This document shows positions 1 through 6,398 of a stretch of 10,197 nucleotides of DNA, piece after piece. Origin of the DNA: Methanobacteriota archaeon (GTDB lineage Archaea > Hydrothermarchaeota > Hydrothermarchaeia > Hydrothermarchaeales > SZUA-236). The stretch spans positions 1 through 10,197 of the forward strand of contig RFHW01000172.1 in the NCBI GenBank assembly GCA_003695745.1, given 5' to 3'. Position numbers and translations under genes: made by a program. Under the pieces are notes generated by a model that saw only the letters and a list, made by a program, of their open reading frames with translations, made no database searches and was not told the origin of the DNA. Every line of letters begins with the position of its first letter. Within the stretch, counting starts at the first letter, position 1.

Positions 1-1106
1 ACCCCTTCAGGGGCGTCCGGGCCGCCGAGGATGACTATGAATTTCTGTGTCCTGTACTGGTCAAAGTCATCTGCCGTGGCATGTATCACCTCAAGCCCTT
101 TGCTCTCCAGGAATTGGATGAAATCCGAGGCGAGGCTGTAGTCAATGGAGTTTGCAAGGACCACCACCCTGGGCTTGGGCGGGAGCTTCACATCAAGGAC
201 CACGATGGAGGGATAGATAGGATTATCGGTGTACTGGATGAATGGAGAGCCCTCGTCTGTCTGATACCGCTCCATCTCAAAGGACACGCTGTCAGCGCCG
301 TTGAGATACCCTGTCACCGAAAACTCTTTGGCGCTCATCTCGCTGCCGTTCAAAAGGAAGGTTGCATCCCTGTCTTTGAGGAGGTTGCCGTTGAAGTAGA
401 GGGCGTCATGAGGCTGCTCCCTGTTCTGATAGACCGTGTACAGGGTCCCCTCGCTCCCGGCAGGGTATTGGGCCCCGGTGAATTCCAGGCTGTAGGCCGC
501 GTCGTTGACATCCCTCTTCTCCAGATACTCCACGCCGTGATAGACCCAGTACTGGTGCTCCTCCTCAGAGGGATAGAAGTTCAGGAGCACTGCGCCGTCG
601 AAATAGTAGCGCTGCGTGGCATAGACATCTGTGATCGTGAGGGTGTTCGCTCCGGGAATGACCATGCCGGTAACATCAAAGAAGATGGTCTGGCGCTCGT
701 GGTCCAGCCTCCCGTCGCCCCGCGGGCTGCCGCCTGTTGAATCGGTGTGCTCGCCTGCTGCAAGGACATTGCCGTTGAACTCCACAGTCCATGTCATAGA
801 CGGCTGATAATAGTCGGAAACCAGAAGATAAAGATAGGACTTCACAGGCTCGCCGCTGTCTTCGACGTTTATGGTGAAGTCATGCTCAATGTTTTCGTCC
901 ATCAGCCCCCGTCTGTTGAAGGCCGAGCCCTCTGAGGGCTGCGGGAACATGCCGCTCACCTCAAGCCGCCAGCTGTGGGTCTCCCCATCCATCAGCGGCA
1001 CTAGCGGGTTGTCTGCCAGGTTCCCTCCATGGACTGCGGCCGGATTCATGAGCAGGGCCGCAAGGACCATGAGGAGAAAGGCCCTTCTCGCTCTACATAC
1101 ACCCAT
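1..1106 (-). CDS. Secreted surface/S-layer-like protein, partial (C-terminus beyond the left edge)
   Basis: The reading frame is open from the ATG at 1106 to the window edge, giving 368 codons without a stop. It starts with a signal peptide: MGVCRARR, then the hydrophobic stretch AFLLMVLAALLM, then small residues near AAVHG (about residue 27). Residues about 28-300 are rich in Tyr, Asn, Gly and aromatic beta-strand patterns, like DUF3344-type archaeal extracellular proteins; I recognise this by pattern only. From about residue 311 a different domain begins: VVVLANSIDYSLASDF, then VIHATADDFDQY, then FIVILGGPDAPEG. This alpha/beta segment resembles one I associate with archaeal S-layer and surface proteins, and it continues out of the window. 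The start codon overlaps the parvulin stop by one base (TAATG), so the two genes are co-transcribed and probably translationally coupled. The protein is likely exported and attached to, or part of, the cell envelope. Its exact function is unknown. Confidence 0.8.
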   Translation of the reverse strand, partial: MGVCRARRAFLLMVLAALLMNPAAVHGGNLADNPLVPLMDGETHSWRLEVSGMFPQPSEGSAFNRRGLMDENIEHDFTINVEDSGEPVKSYLYLLVSDYYQPSMTWTVEFNGNVLAAGEHTDSTGGSPRGDGRLDHERQTIFFDVTGMVIPGANTLTITDVYATQRYYFDGAVLLNFYPSEEEHQYWVYHGVEYLEKRDVNDAAYSLEFTGAQYPAGSEGTLYTVYQNREQPHDALYFNGNLLKDRDATFLLNGSEMSAKEFSVTGYLNGADSVSFEMERYQTDEGSPFIQYTDNPIYPSIVVLDVKLPPKPRVVVLANSIDYSLASDFIQFLESKGLEVIHATADDFDQYRTQKFIVILGGPDAPEG

Positions 1107-1381
1107 TATCCTGTCCTCTTTATGATGTGCCATCCGAACTCGGTCTTCACAGGCTCCTTTGTGGTCTCTCCCTTTTCAAGGCTGAAGGCCGCCTTCTCGA
1201 ACTCCCGCACCATCATGCCTCTTCCGAAGAATCCCAGGTCCCCGCCTCTTTTGCCGGAGGGGCAGAGGGACCTCTCCCTTGCAATGGCTTCAAAGCTCCC
1301 GCCACCGTTAAGAAGCCCTATGACCTCCTCGGCCTCCGGCCGTGTCCGGCAGAGGATGTGTGATGCCCTGATCTTGGACAT
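1106..1381 (-). CDS. Single-domain parvulin-type peptidyl-prolyl cis-trans isomerase
   Basis: This 91-residue protein is essentially one PpiC/rotamase (parvulin) domain, which isomerises Xaa-Pro peptide bonds during folding. The family pattern is complete: the opening strand KIRASHILC, a helix with FEAIARERSLCPSG, the loop GGDLGFFGRGMM, the helix VREFEKAAFSLEKGE, and the closing EPVKTEFGWHIIKRTG with the conserved second histidine. There is no signal peptide or membrane segment, so it should be cytoplasmic, unlike the lipoprotein PrsA or periplasmic SurA forms. A GTG at 1390 would add three residues. I prefer ATG 1381 because a TATA element at 1405-1411 places the transcript start at about 1381, which would exclude the GTG and give a leaderless mRNA. 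It is the first gene of a two-gene unit with the surface protein. Confidence 0.88.
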   Translation of the reverse strand: MSKIRASHILCRTRPEAEEVIGLLNGGGSFEAIARERSLCPSGKRGGDLGFFGRGMMVREFEKAAFSLEKGETTKEPVKTEFGWHIIKRTG

Positions 1382-1404
1382 GCCACTCACTTACACCGCT
1401 GTCG

Positions 1405-1411
1405 TTTATAA
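1405..1411 (-). promoter_or_regulatory. TATA element for the parvulin/surface-protein unit
   Basis: Read on the minus strand, the sequence is GGAAAGGG followed by TTATAAAC. The centre of TTATAAA (about 1408) lies about 27 bases before the ATG at 1381, which is the spacing of archaeal TATA boxes to the transcript start. The purine-rich stretch just upstream fits a BRE. Translation would then start at or next to the first transcribed base. Confidence 0.55.
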
Positions 1412-1473
1412 CCCTTTCCATGGGCTTATGGAGCCCGGGGACGGTGGTGTGTACCCTGAATCTACATGGGCGG

Positions 1474-1490
1474 GAAGCAAAGTTTATATT
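1474..1490 (+). promoter_or_regulatory. BRE/TATA promoter for the kinase-receiver-ATPase operon
   Basis: GAAGCAAAG (1474-1482) followed by TTTATATT (1483-1490) is a good match to archaeal BRE plus TATA. The expected transcript start is about 1513, leaving a leader of about 49 bases before the ATG at 1562. A second AT-rich stretch, AATTAAAAAATTTT around 1513-1526, could serve as an alternative TATA or as the initiator region. The gap 1382-1561 contains only these two divergent promoters; I see no RNA gene in it. Confidence 0.55.
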
Positions 1491-1561
1491 GTCCGCTATC
1501 GTCATTATCTGTAATTAAAAAATTTTGTTTCCCCCCTTGTGCGGAAAGTGGGATCGGGCCC

Positions 1562-4159
1562 ATGAAGACGGATGAAGGTAGGAGAGCGGATGATGGTGCA
1601 CCGCTCCTTAGAGGGAGTGTGGCAGAGGGTGTGCTGGACTCCATAAAGGATGGCGTGACCCTTGCGGACAGGGAGTACCGTCTCGTCTATGTGAACAGGG
1701 CGGTCCTTGACTCCTTCGGCTTCAAAAGCCGTGAGGAGGTCCTTGGCAGGATCTGCCATGAGGTCTTCTTTGAGAGGGACGAGCCCTGCGAGTGGTGCCG
1801 ATGCAAGGCCTGTTTTGAGACCGGTGAGCCCCAGCACAACAGGGTTGCCTTCCAGGGGGATGACGGGGTGACGCGGTACTATGACCTCCACACATACCCC
1901 TATTTTGAGGGTGGTGAGGTGACCCATGTCATCGAGGTGGCAAAGGACGTTACCGAGGAGGCGAACCTCCTCTCAGAGCTTGAGAGGCTCGCTGCCATAG
2001 CCGATTCCTCTGCCGATGCCATGATGTCCGTTGACCTTGAGGGCAGGGTGGTCTTCTGGAACAAAGGCGCCGAGAGCCTCTTTGGATACCAGAGGGAGGA
2101 GATCCTTGGACGGCACTATCATGTCATCGTGCCAGAGGAGCTGCGTGATGAGGCGGAGGAGATGAGAAAGGAGGCCCTGAAGGCAGGCTTTGTGAGGAAC
2201 TATGAGACATACAGGCTCCGTAAAGACGGCGCAGAGGTGCCGGTGAACATAACCCTCTCTCTCGTGAGGGATGAGAAGGGCAATCCCGCCGGCATCGCCG
2301 GCAACATGAAAGACCTGACAGAGATGAAGAGGCTTGAGGAGGACTATCGCAACCTCTTTGAGAATGCAAGGGACGGCATCTCCATAACAGACAGGGAGGG
2401 GACCCTCGTACTCTTCAACCCCCAGTTCATTGAGATGACCGGCTACAGCGAGAAGGAGCTCAGGGGCATGCACCTCTCAAAGCTCATCCATCCAAGGGAT
2501 CGTGAGCGGGTCCTTGCATATAACAGGAGGCTGATGGCAGGGAAAGATGCGCCCCGGAGCTATGAGTTCAGGATGCTGCGCAAGGACGGCAGGGTCATGG
2601 ACGTGGAGGTGACGGCCAGCCCCATCGTCCATAAGGGTGAGATCGTGGGGACCCAGGGCATCCTCAGGGACATGTCGGAGCGGGGCAGGATGGAGCTGGA
2701 GATCATCGAGACCAAGAGGCATCTTGAGACGGTCCTGGACACCATTGAAGAGGCGATCTGTGTGATCGATCCTGAGCTGAGGATCATAAGCTTCAACGAG
2801 GCCTTTGCAGAGAACGTGAGCACGCCCCGTGACGAGATACTTGGAAAGACCTGCTATGAGGTGCTCCACGGCTACGGTGAGAAGGAGTTCAAAGAGGACT
2901 GCATGGGGCGCTGCATCGTGCGAGAGGCCTTTGAGACAGGGAGGGCTGTTGAGTCCGTCCACCACCACGAGGCAGATGGATACACCCTGTACCATGAGAG
3001 CCGGGCCCTCCCCAGCAGGGACCACCTGGGCGAGGTCATGCAGGTGGTGTATGTGGTCAAGGACATCACCGAGAAGAAGGAGATGGAGAGGGCTCTGCAG
3101 GAGAGCGAGGAGAAATACCGCAGCGTCGTCGAGAGCAGCCCTGACATGATATTCCTCGTGGACCGCAGAACAGGGGTGATCGTAGATGTGAACAGGGCGG
3201 CAACCCAGCTCCTTGGCTATTCAAAGGAGGAGATCATCGGCACAGTCTCAGGCTCAAGGGTGGTGCCATCCCAGAGGAAGGCCTATGAGGAGCAGCTTGA
3301 AAGGCTCAGAAAGACAGGCTCCTACAAGGGGGAGTTTGATGTGCAGAAGAAGGGAGGAGGTGTGGTCACCGTTGAGGTGAGGGGCGCGCTCCTCGGTGAT
3401 TACATGGTGACCATAGGGCGGGATGTGACCGAGCGCAGGAAAGCTGAGAGGATGCTCAGGGAATACGCCTCTGAGCTGGAGCACTCCAACAGGATGAAGG
3501 ACCTCTTCTCAGATATCATGCGCCACGACCTCCTGAACCCCTTAGGCGTCATCAAAAACGTCTGCGAGCTCCTTAGCGATGACCTGAAGAAGACCGGCGC
3601 AGAGGAGGAGCTCCGCATACTCCGCAGGAACCTGGATAAGATAGAGGACCTCATCGACTCTGCCACAAGGTTCGCCATGGTGGAGAGCGCAGAAGAGCTC
3701 GAATTTGAGCCCGCAGATCTCGTGGAGATCCTCCATGAGGTCCTTGAGACCCTGAAGGGGGCTGCGGCAGAGAAGGACATAGATATCCGGATCCCTGAGG
3801 GAGAGTTCACTGCAGAGGTGAACCCCTTTATCGAGGATGTCTTCTCAAACCTCATCTCAAACGCCATAAAATACAGCCCTCAGGGGGGCGATGTGACCGT
3901 TGAGATCGATGACAGGGGGGATGTGCTCGCTGTGACCGTGGCCGACAGAGGCCCCGGCGTCCCGGACGAGCATAAAAAGAGCGTCTTCGAAAGGTTTAAA
4001 AGGGCTGAGAAAGGTAGTGTGAAGGGCAGCGGCCTCGGTCTTGCAATCGTGAAGAAGGTGGTGGAGCTCCATAAGGGCGAGGTCTGGATCGAGGACAACC
4101 CCGGAGGCGGGAGCAGGTTCATCTTCACGCTCCCTAAAAGGAGAGGCAGAGATGTCTGA
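1562..4159 (+). CDS. Soluble multi-PAS sensor histidine kinase
   Basis: This 865-residue kinase has five PAS domains in tandem (about residues 22-133, 142-255, 262-376, 388-506 and 518-626), then a HisKA dimerisation domain (645-705) and a HATPase_c domain (720-858). The phosphoacceptor is His655 in IMRHDLLNPLG. The ATP site shows the N box FSNLISNAIKYSP (Asn763, Asn767), G1 DRGPGV, F box VFERFKR and G2 GSGLGLAIV. There is no signal peptide or transmembrane helix, so it senses a cytoplasmic cue. PAS1 carries Cys76, Cys79, Cys81 and Cys84, and PAS4 carries Cys431, Cys447 and Cys451 beside a His-His-His run; these could bind a metal or respond to redox. An upstream in-frame ATG at 1466 lies before the TATA box and cannot be transcribed from it, so ATG 1562 is chosen; GGGATC six bases upstream is a modest ribosome site. 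It is the first gene of the operon and overlaps the next gene by 8 bases. The signal and partners are inferred, not shown. Confidence 0.95.
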   Translation: MKTDEGRRADDGAPLLRGSVAEGVLDSIKDGVTLADREYRLVYVNRAVLDSFGFKSREEVLGRICHEVFFERDEPCEWCRCKACFETGEPQHNRVAFQGDDGVTRYYDLHTYPYFEGGEVTHVIEVAKDVTEEANLLSELERLAAIADSSADAMMSVDLEGRVVFWNKGAESLFGYQREEILGRHYHVIVPEELRDEAEEMRKEALKAGFVRNYETYRLRKDGAEVPVNITLSLVRDEKGNPAGIAGNMKDLTEMKRLEEDYRNLFENARDGISITDREGTLVLFNPQFIEMTGYSEKELRGMHLSKLIHPRDRERVLAYNRRLMAGKDAPRSYEFRMLRKDGRVMDVEVTASPIVHKGEIVGTQGILRDMSERGRMELEIIETKRHLETVLDTIEEAICVIDPELRIISFNEAFAENVSTPRDEILGKTCYEVLHGYGEKEFKEDCMGRCIVREAFETGRAVESVHHHEADGYTLYHESRALPSRDHLGEVMQVVYVVKDITEKKEMERALQESEEKYRSVVESSPDMIFLVDRRTGVIVDVNRAATQLLGYSKEEIIGTVSGSRVVPSQRKAYEEQLERLRKTGSYKGEFDVQKKGGGVVTVEVRGALLGDYMVTIGRDVTERRKAERMLREYASELEHSNRMKDLFSDIMRHDLLNPLGVIKNVCELLSDDLKKTGAEEELRILRRNLDKIEDLIDSATRFAMVESAEELEFEPADLVEILHEVLETLKGAAAEKDIDIRIPEGEFTAEVNPFIEDVFSNLISNAIKYSPQGGDVTVEIDDRGDVLAVTVADRGPGVPDEHKKSVFERFKRAEKGSVKGSGLGLAIVKKVVELHKGEVWIEDNPGGGSRFIFTLPKRRGRDV

Positions 4160-4550
4160 GATGGTCATGGTCGTGGACGATGAGAAGGGCTTCCTCCATC
4201 TGGCCAGGAAGATCCTTGAGAAGGAGGGCTACAGGGTCATCACCGCAGAGAGCGGGGCAGAGGCGCTGGAGAAGCTCAGGAGGACACGGCCCGACCTCAT
4301 ACTCCTCGATGTGATGATGCCTGAGATGGACGGATGGGAGCTCTGCCGGAGGATAAAGGGAGAGAGCTCCACGGCGGACATCGCCGTTGCCATGCTCACC
4401 GTAAGGGATTCGGAGGAGGACAAGGTCAAGAGCCTCGGCCTCTGCAGGGCTGACTGGCACATAACAAAGCCCGATGACTTTAAAAAGATCGGTGACACTG
4501 TTAGATGGCTGATTGAAAGGAGCGGCCAAAAGAAGGTGTCTGTGAAATGA
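4152..4550 (+). CDS. Single-domain response regulator 1 (CheY-like receiver)
   Basis: This 132-residue protein is a receiver domain with no output domain. It has the acidic pair Asp9-Asp10, phosphoacceptor Asp53 in LILLDVMMPEMDGW, the switch Thr83 in AMLTVRD, and the conserved Lys106 in ADWHITKP. It should accept phosphate from the adjacent kinase and act through protein contacts. The start ATG lies inside the end of the kinase gene (8-base overlap), with GGAGAGGCAGAG just upstream as the ribosome site, so translation is probably coupled. The Lys-Pro is followed by DDF rather than the I-K/D-R-x-K pattern of the two downstream receivers, so this copy diverges in the alpha5 region. Confidence 0.93.
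   Translation: MSEMVMVVDDEKGFLHLARKILEKEGYRVITAESGAEALEKLRRTRPDLILLDVMMPEMDGWELCRRIKGESSTADIAVAMLTVRDSEEDKVKSLGLCRADWHITKPDDFKKIGDTVRWLIERSGQKKVSVK
4287..4337 (+). repeat. 51-bp perfect repeat, copy A (in receiver 1)
   Basis: Positions 4287-4337 are identical, base for base, to 4679-4729 in the next gene. The segment encodes the 17 residues around the phosphorylated aspartate. The flanking sequences of the two genes differ at many positions, including synonymous sites, so the identity is local. Confidence 0.9.
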
Positions 4551-4960
4551 CAGTGGTAATGGTGGTCGATGATGAAGAGGATTTTCTCTACGAGGTGCGC
4601 AGGATGCTGGAGAAGGAGGGGATGGATGTGGTGACCGCCAGCTCAGGCAAGGAGGCGCTTGAGATACACAAGGGGCAGCGGCCCGACCTCATACTCCTCG
4701 ATGTGATGATGCCTGAGATGGACGGATGGACGGTGGCAAAGATGCTGAAGAGAGACGGACACACAAGGGACATCACCCTGGCGATGCTCACTGTGAAGAG
4801 CACCCTGGAGGACAAGATCCAGAGCCTTGAAGATTCAATGGCGGACTGGCACATCGCAAAACCCATTAAAAGGGAGAGGTTCATAGACACGGTGAAGTGG
4901 CTTTTAGAGAATCCACCTGTGAAAGGAGCAGAAGCAGAGAAAGGCGAGGTGAAAGGATGA
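4547..4960 (+). CDS. Single-domain response regulator 2 (CheY-like receiver)
   Basis: This 137-residue receiver carries Asp8-Asp9, phosphoacceptor Asp52, switch Thr82 (AMLTVKS) and Lys105 (ADWHIAKP). The receiver fold ends near residue 121 (TVKWLLEN). A short charged tail of Pro, Lys, Glu and Gly follows and shows no domain. The gene overlaps receiver 1 by ATGA (4547-4550), and GGTG at 4535-4538 gives a ribosome site. It is a paralogue of its two neighbours and most likely arose by tandem duplication. With no DNA-binding or enzymatic output, it should act by binding a partner or as a phosphate sink. Confidence 0.93.
   Translation: MTVVMVVDDEEDFLYEVRRMLEKEGMDVVTASSGKEALEIHKGQRPDLILLDVMMPEMDGWTVAKMLKRDGHTRDITLAMLTVKSTLEDKIQSLEDSMADWHIAKPIKRERFIDTVKWLLENPPVKGAEAEKGEVKG
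4679..4729 (+). repeat. 51-bp perfect repeat, copy B (in receiver 2)
   Basis: This is identical to 4287-4337. The corresponding stretch in the third receiver (about 5090-5140) differs at several bases, for example CTGCTGGATG instead of CTCCTCGATG and CCCGGTCTC instead of CCTGAGATG. Confidence 0.9.
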
Positions 4961-5379
4961 GCACCATACTGGTCGTTGACGACGAGGAAGACATCAGGTT
5001 CGTGCTGGGGCAGATGCTGAAGAGAGAGGGTTATGAGGTCCTCTCTGCAGGGAGCGGAGAGGAGGCGCTGGAGATGCTGAAGAAGACCAGGCCAGACCTC
5101 ATACTGCTGGATGTGATGATGCCCGGTCTCGACGGCTGGGAGACCTGCGCCCGGATAAGGTCCCAGGAGGAGACGAAGGACATAACGGTGGCAATGCTCA
5201 CCGCGAAGACATCTGATGAGGACAAGATACGGGCCCTTGAGAGCTCAGGGGCGAACTGGCACATCTCAAAGCCCATTGACAGGGCAAAGCTCATAGATAC
5301 GGTCCGATGGCTTCTTGAAAGCCCGCCGAGGAGGCACGGCCATGGCAAGGACGGTGTGGAAAAGGGAGGGGACAGCTAA
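4957..5379 (+). CDS. Single-domain response regulator 3 (CheY-like receiver)
   Basis: This 140-residue receiver shows Asp8-Asp9, phosphoacceptor Asp52 in LILLDVMMPGLDGW, switch Thr82 (AMLTAKT) and Lys105 (ANWHISKP). A charged tail (PPRRHGHGKDGVEKGGDS) follows the last helix. The start at 4957 overlaps the previous stop by ATGA. GAGGTGA at 4946-4952 is a near-perfect match to the archaeal anti-Shine-Dalgarno sequence, which decides this start over the in-frame upstream ATG at 4897 that would add 20 atypical residues. The stop codon abuts the ATPase start (TAAATG), with no gap. This tight link to a MinD-type gene suggests that this receiver is the one working with the ATPase; that is inference. 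Confidence 0.93.
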   Translation: MSTILVVDDEEDIRFVLGQMLKREGYEVLSAGSGEEALEMLKKTRPDLILLDVMMPGLDGWETCARIRSQEETKDITVAMLTAKTSDEDKIRALESSGANWHISKPIDRAKLIDTVRWLLESPPRRHGHGKDGVEKGGDS

Positions 5380-6084
5380 ATGGGCATCAGCGTCTGCATA
5401 GCCTCAGGGAAGGACGGGGTCGGCAAGAGCGTGGTGGCCGCGAACCTCGCCATAGTCCTGTCATCTCTGGGTGTTGAAACGCTGATAGTGGATGGCGACA
5501 TTGAAGGCGCGAGCGTGGGGCTCATACTCGGCGTGGACCCGGGAGGCCTCACCATCCATGACTGCCTCTCTGGAAAGGCCGATCCAAAAAAGGCGGTGAT
5601 AGAGGCCTCCGGGACAAAGGCGGTGATAGGCGCCATCGGGATAGAGCAGCTTGTAGGCGCCTCCCTTGAGAACTTCCCCAGCATACTTGAGGACTTCACA
5701 GGCGCATTCGACATCGTTCTCGTAGATTCACAGGGCGGGCTGGGTGATAACACGGTCACGGTCATCGGCTCCTGTCAGGCCCTTCTGCTTGTATTGACCC
5801 CTGACATAGGCTCGGTGACAAACGGCCTGAAGATACTTGCAGTGGCAAAAAAGCTCGGCACAACCGTCCTCGGAGCCCTTATAAACAGGAGCGGAAGCCC
5901 CTATGACATCCCTGCCGACAAGATAGCGGACCTCATGAGGCTTGACGTCATAGGCGAGCTTCCTGAGGATGAGACCGTGAAAAGGGCGCTCTTTGAAGGC
6001 GTCCCTGTGTCGGTGGGATATCCTGACTCGCCCTTTTCAAAGGAGATACGCTCTGTTGCAGACAAGCTCATAGGCAGGACCTAG
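5380..6084 (+). CDS. MinD/ParA-family ATPase (SIMIBI class)
   Basis: This 234-residue protein has the deviant Walker A motif SGKDGVGKS (residues 9-17), keeping the signature lysine Lys11 and the P-loop Lys16. Switch I is LIVDGDIEGASVGLILG (Asp38, Asp40), and switch II is VDSQGG (Asp116 to Gly120). Later segments, such as LTPDIGSVTNGLKI and LGALINRSG, also fit the MinD branch. Such ATPases dimerise on ATP and position proteins in the cell. Two features are unusual: Asp replaces the common Gly in KGGVGK, and Gln replaces the Pro usual in DxPxG. The protein ends at KLIGRT without a recognisable amphipathic membrane-targeting helix, so it may be cytosolic or recruited by a partner. It is the last gene of the operon; GGGAGGGG at 5363-5370 gives a ribosome site. 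Its stop overlaps that of the convergent PIN-like gene. Partition, pilus/archaellum placement or array positioning are all possible roles. Confidence 0.9.
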   Translation: MGISVCIASGKDGVGKSVVAANLAIVLSSLGVETLIVDGDIEGASVGLILGVDPGGLTIHDCLSGKADPKKAVIEASGTKAVIGAIGIEQLVGASLENFPSILEDFTGAFDIVLVDSQGGLGDNTVTVIGSCQALLLVLTPDIGSVTNGLKILAVAKKLGTTVLGALINRSGSPYDIPADKIADLMRLDVIGELPEDETVKRALFEGVPVSVGYPDSPFSKEIRSVADKLIGRT

Positions 6085-6398
6085 CAGTTCCTGCACTTCC
6101 TGCCGTTTTCACAGAATATGCTGGCCGTCTTAAGAAGACCCCTGTTCTTCTGCAGGCAGAGCGCTATCTCATCTGCGCTGAGAGATTCCTTTATGAAGAG
6201 GGACCGGTGTTTCTTTGACGCCGCATAGGCCAGCTTTCTGTCGTGGGTGACCAGGATGGAGTTGAACTTGCTCAGGAGATGGAGTATCTCCTCATCGTCC
6301 ATGGCCGTGTCTATGTCGCCTATGTGCAGGACCTTCCCCTCGCTGTGAAGCCTTTTCACCTTCTTCGGGATGTTCACGTCAAGGATGATGTCAATCAC
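6081..6398 (-). CDS. Small PIN-like (DUF5615/Mut7-C type) protein with a cysteine tail
   Basis: This 105-residue protein starts with GTG. The pattern fits the PIN-like nuclease fold: an opening strand with IILDVNIP (Asp7), a mid acidic cluster DDEEIL (34-39), and the strand SILVTHDRKLA (Asp53), followed by SLFIKESLSADEI. The family members known to me are predicted metal-dependent RNases, often in toxin-antitoxin or RNA-processing settings; activity here is inferred. The C-terminus FCENGRKCRNC adds three cysteines (Cys96, Cys102, Cys105), not usual for the fold and able to bind a metal in principle. The start overlaps the nrdD stop (GTGA), implying co-transcription and coupled translation. 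The stop overlaps the convergent ATPase stop in a CTAG. No antitoxin-like gene is adjacent, so a toxin-antitoxin role is unlikely. Confidence 0.7.
   Translation of the reverse strand: MIDIILDVNIPKKVKRLHSEGKVLHIGDIDTAMDDEEILHLLSKFNSILVTHDRKLAYAASKKHRSLFIKESLSADEIALCLQKNRGLLKTASIFCENGRKCRNC

Noticed and set aside
81..740. 219-codon plus-strand ORF
   Set aside because: It lies antisense to the surface protein, which has a signal peptide, a coupled start and surface-protein-like sequence. The plus-strand product shows no domain pattern or ribosome site.
1466..1561. Upstream ATG extending the kinase by 32 residues
   Set aside because: The codon lies before the TATA box at 1483-1490, and the added residues do not resemble PAS or linker sequence.
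1973..3025. Long minus-strand ORFs inside the kinase gene
   Set aside because: They are antisense shadows of the PAS domains in GC-rich coding sequence with few stops; no start signal or family pattern.
4897..4956. Upstream ATG extending receiver 3 by 20 residues
   Set aside because: GAGGTGA at 4946-4952 is correctly spaced for ATG 4957, and receivers normally begin directly at that strand.
6200..6395. Missing NrdD C-terminus hidden by a frameshift
   Set aside because: I read the minus-strand frames after the stop: one encodes the PIN-like protein and another stops at once. Neither shows the zinc cysteines or RVxGY. The tail FCENGRKCRNC lacks the spacing and the glycine-tyrosine pair.
6081..6398. 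PIN-like gene as a VapC-type toxin
   Set aside because: No small antitoxin gene is adjacent; the gene is coupled to nrdD instead.
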